From: Euryarchaeota archaeon UBA33
GTDB lineage: Archaea; Thermoplasmatota; E2; DHVEG-1
DNA: 5,213 nt
Assembly: GCA_002506745.1 (NCBI GenBank)
Contig: DAYE01000063.1
Span: 1-5,213 of the forward strand
Direction: 5' to 3'
The notes below the pieces were generated by a model. It saw nothing but the letters and a program-made list of their open reading frames with translations, ran no database searches and was not told where the DNA came from. Shown here piece after piece: positions 5,106 to 5,213 of this stretch; the first letter of the stretch is position 1, and the number at the start of each line of letters is the position of its first letter. The translations under genes and the position numbers were made by a program.

Positions 5106-5213
5106 GTGAAATCATCAACCTATGCTAGCCTCGTGACGATTGTATTTGTCACCCATAGAAACGCCATCAGCAAGAGCATTGAAAGTGCGATCCGCGCGAC
5201 CGATTCGCTCTGC
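5106..5213 (+). CDS. 5' end of an unidentified gene (cut by window edge)
   Basis: Thirty-six codons are visible, open to the right edge. The start is GTG 5106, because GGGGG (5093-5097) lies 8 bases ahead and no ATG occurs in this frame back to the stop at 5022-5024. The protein begins MKSSTYASLVTIVFVTHRN and continues AISKSIESAIRATDSLC. A hydrophobic strand (LVTIVFVTH) followed by an amphipathic helix (SIESAIRATDSL) is an alpha/beta start that loosely resembles the N-terminus of family 2 glycosyltransferases (VSIVIVTYNR, then an IES helix). The usual asparagine/arginine pattern is imperfect, so I do not assign it. A TATA-like box at 4990-4999 and palindromes at 5010-5041 suggest its own regulated promoter. 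An 8-codon frame (5083-5109) overlaps its start. Confidence 0.5.
   Translation, partial: MKSSTYASLVTIVFVTHRNAISKSIESAIRATDSLC

Noticed and set aside
4915..5118. Minus-strand frame of 67 codons.
   Set aside because: It overlaps the start of the better-supported right-edge gene, crosses the T9 tract and both palindromes, and has no good ribosome site or family resemblance.

Overview
The window looks like a stretch of archaeal chromosome, probably from a euryarchaeon in the broad sense (Thermoplasmatota or a methanogen relative). This is inferred, not proven. The reasons are AT-rich TATA-like boxes 20-40 bases ahead of several starts, bare T-tracts instead of GC-rich stem terminators after genes, GGGGG/GAGG ribosome sites, and a DUF89 protein with the N-terminal CxxC typical of archaeal members. 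Base composition is moderate, with no rRNA, tRNA or CRISPR array.

Layout, left to right. (1) The 3' end of a LOG-like/TIGR00725 nucleotide-binding gene (to 287), followed by a T9 tract. (2) A geneless, pyrimidine-rich stretch (about 288-458) with a TATA-like box and a perfect 10-bp inverted repeat. (3) A structurally complete IS630-family insertion sequence (464-1612). Its transposase is split into two overlapping frames joined at an A7 run, with intact DDE residues, terminal inverted repeats and TA flanks. (4) A small minus-strand gene of 43 codons (1661-1792) with its own TATA box and T-tract terminators, too short for most gene callers. (5) A 12-helix MFS permease (2051-3283, +), convergent with (6) a DUF89 metal-dependent phosphatase-like gene (3330-4208, -). 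(7) A small exported protein (4546-4881, +) with a clear signal peptide. (8) The 5' end of an unidentified + strand gene (from 5106), preceded by two abutting palindromes near its predicted transcription start.

The genes do not form an obvious operon or pathway. Nearly every one has its own promoter-like and terminator-like signals, as in a patchwork of single-gene transcription units. The IS sits between the LOG-like gene and the 43-codon gene and interrupts no recognisable reading frame. I do not see a convincing new multi-gene system. The points most worth following up are the frameshift-dependent transposase, the uncatalogued 43-aa protein, the structured non-coding stretch left of the IS, and the paired palindromes before the last gene.
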